This document shows positions 5,557-8,142 of a DNA stretch of 8,142 bases, piece after piece. The notes beneath the pieces were generated by a model. It was not told the origin of the DNA. It was given only the letters and a program-made list of their open reading frames with translations, and made no database searches. A program made the position numbers and the translations under genes. The first letter of the stretch is position 1. The number at the start of each line of letters is the position of its first letter. The stretch is from Euryarchaeota archaeon RBG_13_57_23 (lineage in GTDB: Archaea > Thermoplasmatota > Thermoplasmata > UBA10834), in the NCBI GenBank assembly GCA_001800675.1, contig MGVW01000064.1:1-8142 (forward strand), in the 5' to 3' direction.

Positions 5557-6839
5557 CTCTGCCACCTCCTACCGCGCATGACCGCTGCATCAGCGTGTGC
5601 TGGAAGTCCCTCGGAACGCGCGAGCGTGTCGACAGTGCCGCTCAATTTCGAGGCCCCCGATGCGCTGATCGACTGGTATGGCATCACCTTGACGAAGTCG
5701 TACACCGAGAGTGCGGACTTCATCGCGGCCGCGCCCATGGTCGGGAGGATGTGGTTCGTGCCTGAGCAGTAGTCTCCAAAGGCCACGGAAGAGTGAGTGC
5801 CAAGGAACACTGATCCTGCGTTACTAATCTCATCGAGGATCGCTTTGGGATTCTTTGTATCTATCAGGAGGTGCTCAGGCGCGTATTGGTTCGCGAACTC
5901 TATCGCGTGCTGCATATCGGGAGAGGTGACGAATATCGCTCCTTTCTTCGCCGCTCGTTTTGCAATCCCGCTGCGATCCGCTCGACCAAGCATACGCTCC
6001 AGCTCCATGCGGGTCTCCTGCGCGATTCCTCTTGATGTTGTGACCAAGACAGCTCGCGCGAGCGGGTCGTGCTCCAGCTGGGCCAGCATATCAGAGGCAA
6101 GGAATTTTGGACTGGCCGCCGCATCCGCGATTATCAGGACCTCGGACGGCCCTGCCAAGAAATCTATCTCGCATTCATTCCTGACCAGCAGCTTGGCAGC
6201 GGTCACGTAGGAACCGCCCGGGCCGACGATCTTCCTCACCTTCGGAATCGATTCTGTGCCGTAGGCCATGGCAGCGATTGCGTGCGCGCCTCCGACGGGG
6301 TGCACCTCGCTGACCCCGCACATCTTGGCAGCGGCGAGTATCCCGTCAGGGACCACTCCCCGCCTGCCGGGCGTGCAGAGGGCGATTTCCTCGACTCCCG
6401 CTATCTTCGCGGGGATGCACGCCATCAGGACTGTTGACAGATAGTCCGCTGTCCCCCCGGGGACGTACACGCCGACGCGATCGAGGGGGATCACTTTCTG
6501 GCCGTAGTATCCGCATCCGTCCCTGAACTCGAAGGGTTTCAGGACCTGCTTCTTGTGGAATGCCTCGATCCGCTTCTTGGACAGGACCAAGGACGACATC
6601 AGGTCCCTTGAGATCCTTCTGTCGGCGGAGTCGAGCCTGGATTTCGGAACAGTGAGTGCCCCCCCTCTGAAACCGTCTAGCTTCGTCGCACATTTGCGGA
6701 CCGCTGCATCGCCTCCAGCCCTGACCGCCCCTATAACTGGCCTGACCTTCTCCATGGCGTCCGCCAGGTCAACGCCTTCCCGAGCGACGACTGCGTCGAG
6801 ATCTCCCCTGCTGGCTTTCCGGAGGTCGATCTTCAGCAT
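5553..6839 (-). CDS. hisD: Histidinol dehydrogenase
   Basis: 428 aa, the normal HisD length. This zinc enzyme oxidises histidinol to histidine with two NAD (steps 9-10). The expected zinc ligands are Q254 and H257 (MLAQLEHD), D356 (FGDYCSG) and H415 (GLPAHA). The catalytic pair E322-H323 (YAPEHL) is present. Other signatures are VYVPGGTADY (124-133), GGAHAIAAMAYGTESIPK (183-200) and FLAGPSEVLIIAD (227-239). The usual GPGN reads GPGG (206-209). ATG at 6839 follows the hisG stop with one intervening base. Upstream in-frame codons to 6890 would only extend into hisG and add non-homologous residues. The SD is weaker than at other junctions (AAGGATGG, 9 nt upstream). Confidence 0.97.
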   Translation of the reverse strand: MLKIDLRKASRGDLDAVVAREGVDLADAMEKVRPVIGAVRAGGDAAVRKCATKLDGFRGGALTVPKSRLDSADRRISRDLMSSLVLSKKRIEAFHKKQVLKPFEFRDGCGYYGQKVIPLDRVGVYVPGGTADYLSTVLMACIPAKIAGVEEIALCTPGRRGVVPDGILAAAKMCGVSEVHPVGGAHAIAAMAYGTESIPKVRKIVGPGGSYVTAAKLLVRNECEIDFLAGPSEVLIIADAAASPKFLASDMLAQLEHDPLARAVLVTTSRGIAQETRMELERMLGRADRSGIAKRAAKKGAIFVTSPDMQHAIEFANQYAPEHLLIDTKNPKAILDEISNAGSVFLGTHSSVAFGDYCSGTNHILPTMGAAAMKSALSVYDFVKVMPYQSISASGASKLSGTVDTLARSEGLPAHADAAVMRGRRWQR

Positions 6840-6840
6840 C

Positions 6841-7707
6841 TCAGAGTACCATCCTTTCGATCGGCATGACGAGTATTCCCGTGGCGCCAATGCTCTTCAG
6901 CATAGTAATGACACCGTTCAGCTCGTCCTCGTTGGTTACGGCGTGAATGGCCACGAAATCCTCTCTCCCCATGATGGTCATCACCGTCGGGCCGGACACT
7001 CCTGGCAGAAGGGTCCTGAGGTTCGGGAGACTATCCTTCGGCACATTGGCCATGAGGTACCTCTTCCTCGAGGCGTTGATGACGCTGGCGATAGCGCTCG
7101 TCACCTCCTCGACCTTGTCCTTCTTCTCCTCCATCAGCTTCGCGTTGCCGATAAGGACCGCACGAGACTCCAGGATCACGCCGACCTCCCGCAGGTGGTT
7201 CAGCTTGAGGGTCGACCCTGTCTCCGTGAGGTCGGTGATCACATCTGCGAGGCCGATCTGAGGGGCGACCTCAGTGGCTCCTGACACCTCGGCCAACTCC
7301 ACTTTCTTCCCGAGCTTCGTGAAGTAGGCCTTTGTCAGGTTCGGGAAAGTCGTCGCGACCGTGCAGCCGTCCCTGATGTCCTCCGCCCGTTCGATCCCCG
7401 AATCCTCGGGGACGGCGACAACGAGCCTGCATTTGCCGAAATCAAGTGGCATGATGCTCTCGACCTTTCTGCCAGTCTCGGATATCAGGTCCAGCCCGGT
7501 TATGCCAAGATCAGCAGCGCCCATCTCGACGAACTCCGGGATATCCTGGGCACGCGCCAGTAGCACCTGGTACCTGCCCTTGCTGAACTCCGCTAGCAGA
7601 GTCCGATTGCCCGTGTCTGGCACGGAAAAACCTATCTTGTTCATCAGCCTGATTGCGCTCTGGTTGAGCCTGCCCTTATTGGGGATGGCGATTCTCACGG
7701 AAGTCAT
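6841..7707 (-). CDS. hisG: ATP phosphoribosyltransferase, long form
   Basis: 288-aa first enzyme of the pathway, condensing ATP and PRPP to PR-ATP. The catalytic part (about 1-210) shows IPNKGRL (8-14), DLGITGLDL (66-74), VATTFPNLTKAYF (117-129) and the PRPP-binding loop region VSGATEVAPQIGLAD with TETGSTL (141-167). Residues about 215-288 form the C-terminal ACT-like regulatory domain of the long form (YLMANVP, LLPGVSGPTV, FVAIHAV), so no HisZ partner is needed. Long-form HisG is classically inhibited by histidine, so feedback control is expected. ATG at 7707 has GAGGTG 5 nt upstream (7713-7718); upstream in-frame codons to 7800 run through the control region and are rejected. It is the first gene of the operon. 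Confidence 0.97.
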   Translation of the reverse strand: MTSVRIAIPNKGRLNQSAIRLMNKIGFSVPDTGNRTLLAEFSKGRYQVLLARAQDIPEFVEMGAADLGITGLDLISETGRKVESIMPLDFGKCRLVVAVPEDSGIERAEDIRDGCTVATTFPNLTKAYFTKLGKKVELAEVSGATEVAPQIGLADVITDLTETGSTLKLNHLREVGVILESRAVLIGNAKLMEEKKDKVEEVTSAIASVINASRKRYLMANVPKDSLPNLRTLLPGVSGPTVMTIMGREDFVAIHAVTNEDELNGVITMLKSIGATGILVMPIERMVL

Positions 7708-7735
7708 GCAAACACCTCGCTGGGCGCGCGGGTCG

Positions 7736-7760
7736 GAAGCCGTACTATTAGTAGGGCTTC
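7736..7760. promoter_or_regulatory. 25-bp palindrome, candidate operator (or leader hairpin) for the his operon
   Basis: On the plus strand the arms are GAAGCC, one unpaired base, TACTA, a central T, TAGTA, one unpaired base, GGCTTC. Eleven of twelve positions per arm pair perfectly. The AT-rich core is centred about 41 bp upstream of the hisG ATG, where a TATA element serving a short leader would lie. A dimeric repressor bound here would block the basal factors. If the transcript starts further upstream, the same sequence would instead fold as an RNA hairpin (6 bp, a C-C mismatch, then about 4 bp). No U-run follows, so it is not a simple terminator. Confidence 0.5.
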
Positions 7761-7818
7761 GCCTGACACGCGGGTTCCCAAAAGACTCGATCTGGCGCAC
7801 TGGCTGGTCCGGGTTGAA

Positions 7819-7860
7819 TCACCCGTGAAGGCAATCAGACACGACCGACAGCTCTGCCAT
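7819..7860 (-). other. Possible short leader ORF (13 codons) overlapping a hairpin
   Basis: An ATG at 7860 opens a frame encoding MAELSVVSDCLHG, ending in TGA. A GAGG motif lies 9 nt before the ATG, and the predicted start site of the 7898-7915 promoter lies just upstream. The last codons run into a perfect 5-bp hairpin (7810-7825, minus-strand arms CGGGT and ACCCG, 6-nt loop). A leader peptide or uORF is conceivable, but there is only one histidine codon, so classical his-type attenuation is not supported. Confidence 0.2.
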
Positions 7861-7897
7861 GTTCTTGCGCCTCGAGCGAATTGATGAAGGTAGGAAT

Positions 7898-7915
7898 CGT
7901 ATATATGGGTTTTGG
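7898..7915 (-). promoter_or_regulatory. Candidate archaeal TATA/BRE promoter upstream of hisG
   Basis: The minus strand reads CAAAACCCATATATACG, with an A-rich BRE-like stretch directly upstream of CATATATA. It is the best archaeal-type promoter pattern in the region. Initiation about 25 bp downstream would fall near 7877 and give hisG a leader of roughly 170 nt. The TATATA core is itself symmetric, so a rightward promoter is also possible, though the plus-strand upstream bases are a poorer BRE match. The call is by pattern only. Confidence 0.45.
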
Positions 7916-8048
7916 TGGCTTGGTTTGCCGTACTGGCCGCGTTGCCAGACGTCATTATCAGCAGTGATATCGAACCCAACACGTTCATAAATCGACATTC
8001 ATCTGGGTATATCAGGGTCGAGTTCGGAAAGGAATTGGAGTCCCGAAA

Positions 8049-8142
8049 GTGGCCTTGGCGAGCGAGATGGAGAATCTGACCGCGGAGCCTCAGACTGGAG
8101 TACCAGCCAACGTAGCGCTAGCAAGCCTGTTGGACATCACCT
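8049..8142 (+). CDS. Possible hypothetical protein, N-terminal fragment running off the right edge
   Basis: A plus-strand frame is open from 7968 to the window end. The likely start is GTG at 8049, preceded by GGAG 8 nt upstream (8037-8040); ATG at 8067 is the alternative. From the GTG the 31 visible residues begin VALASEMENLTAEPQTG and continue to a hydrophobic ALASLLDI segment. TATA-like blocks at 7984-7991 and 8007-8012 could serve it. If real, it is divergent from the his operon and shares its upstream region, the usual position for a local regulator. I do not recognise the family, and the fragment is too short to be sure it is coding. Confidence 0.35.
   Translation, partial: MALASEMENLTAEPQTGVPANVALASLLDIT

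Larger units (their letters stand above)
7708..8048. other. Non-coding control region upstream of the his operon
   Basis: About 340 bp without a convincing gene. From hisG outward it holds the hisG SD (7713-7718), a 25-bp near-perfect palindrome (7736-7760) flanked by CGCGGGT direct repeats (7727-7733, 7769-7775), a small hairpin (7810-7825), a 13-codon open frame (7819-7860), and a TATATA-centred promoter candidate (about 7898-7915). Further weak TATA-like blocks at 7984-7991 (TTCATAAA) and 8007-8012 (GTATAT) could serve a rightward gene. A 94-codon minus-strand frame (7988-7704) crosses these elements but lacks any recognisable protein character. No tRNA or other structured RNA gene could be folded by eye. 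Confidence 0.6.

Noticed and set aside
6840..6890. N-terminal extension of the hisD frame
   Set aside because: It would overlap the hisG end, adds non-homologous residues, and the start at 6839 gives the normal family length.
6553..7284. Plus-strand open frame (243 codons) opposite hisD and hisG
   Set aside because: Antisense shadow across two well-supported genes and their junction.
7810..7825. tRNA T-arm-like sequence (GGTTGAATC)
   Set aside because: The loop has 6 rather than 7 bases and lacks the invariant C of TTC; no acceptor, D or anticodon arms can be placed around it.
7819..7860. Classical histidine attenuator leader peptide
   Set aside because: The short frame has only one His codon, and no terminator hairpin with a U-run follows; kept only as a weak leader-ORF candidate.
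7704..7988. Minus-strand 94-codon open frame covering the his control region
   Set aside because: No family resemblance or good SD; it crosses the promoter, palindrome and hisG SD in a different frame from hisG.

Overview
The window is dominated by one tightly packed histidine-biosynthesis operon on the minus strand, reading right to left: hisG, hisD, hisC, hisH, hisA, hisB, hisF, hisIE, then a PHP-family phosphatase (about 7707 down to 619). A separate NikR/CopG-type metal-responsive repressor gene follows at 523-128. Both window edges carry only fragments of possible further genes. No rRNA, tRNA, CRISPR array, insertion sequence or prophage signature was found.

Organism: most likely an archaeon, possibly in or near Thermoplasmatota or another deep euryarchaeal lineage (moderate confidence; the lineage is inference). 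Reasons: the regions upstream of genes have TATA/BRE-like elements rather than bacterial -35/-10 pairs; HisB has the variant residues (FLKHM, AKYSG) that I associate with archaeal enzymes; HisA carries a TNV..EG loop; HisG is the long, HisZ-independent form; and the eighth step appears to be supplied by a small PHP phosphatase. Starts are preceded by strong Shine-Dalgarno (SD) motifs (GGAGG type) and the DNA is moderately GC-rich.

Layout: 1-69 (minus) is the possible start of a gene leaving the window. 128-523 (minus) is the nikR-like regulator with its own TATA-like element. 524-618 is a short intergenic region with two small dyads. 619-7707 (minus) is the nine-gene his operon. Of its eight gene junctions, six overlap by 4 nt (ATGA or GTGA), one by 1 nt (TGATG) and one has a 1-nt gap, so translational coupling is expected throughout. 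7708-8048 is the control region, with a 25-bp near-perfect palindrome close to hisG and a TATATA-centred promoter candidate further out. 8049-8142 (plus) may be the start of a divergent gene.

How the genes work together: the operon encodes every step from PRPP+ATP to histidine. HisG does step 1, HisIE steps 2-3, HisA step 4, HisH-HisF step 5 (which also releases AICAR to purine synthesis), HisB step 6, HisC step 7, the PHP protein by inference the histidinol-phosphate phosphatase step 8, and HisD steps 9-10. Essentially all catalytic residues are intact. The most interesting features are the hisG-proximal palindrome with flanking repeats, the non-canonical phosphatase, the fused HisIE, and a NikR-like protein whose nickel-ligand spacing is one residue short.
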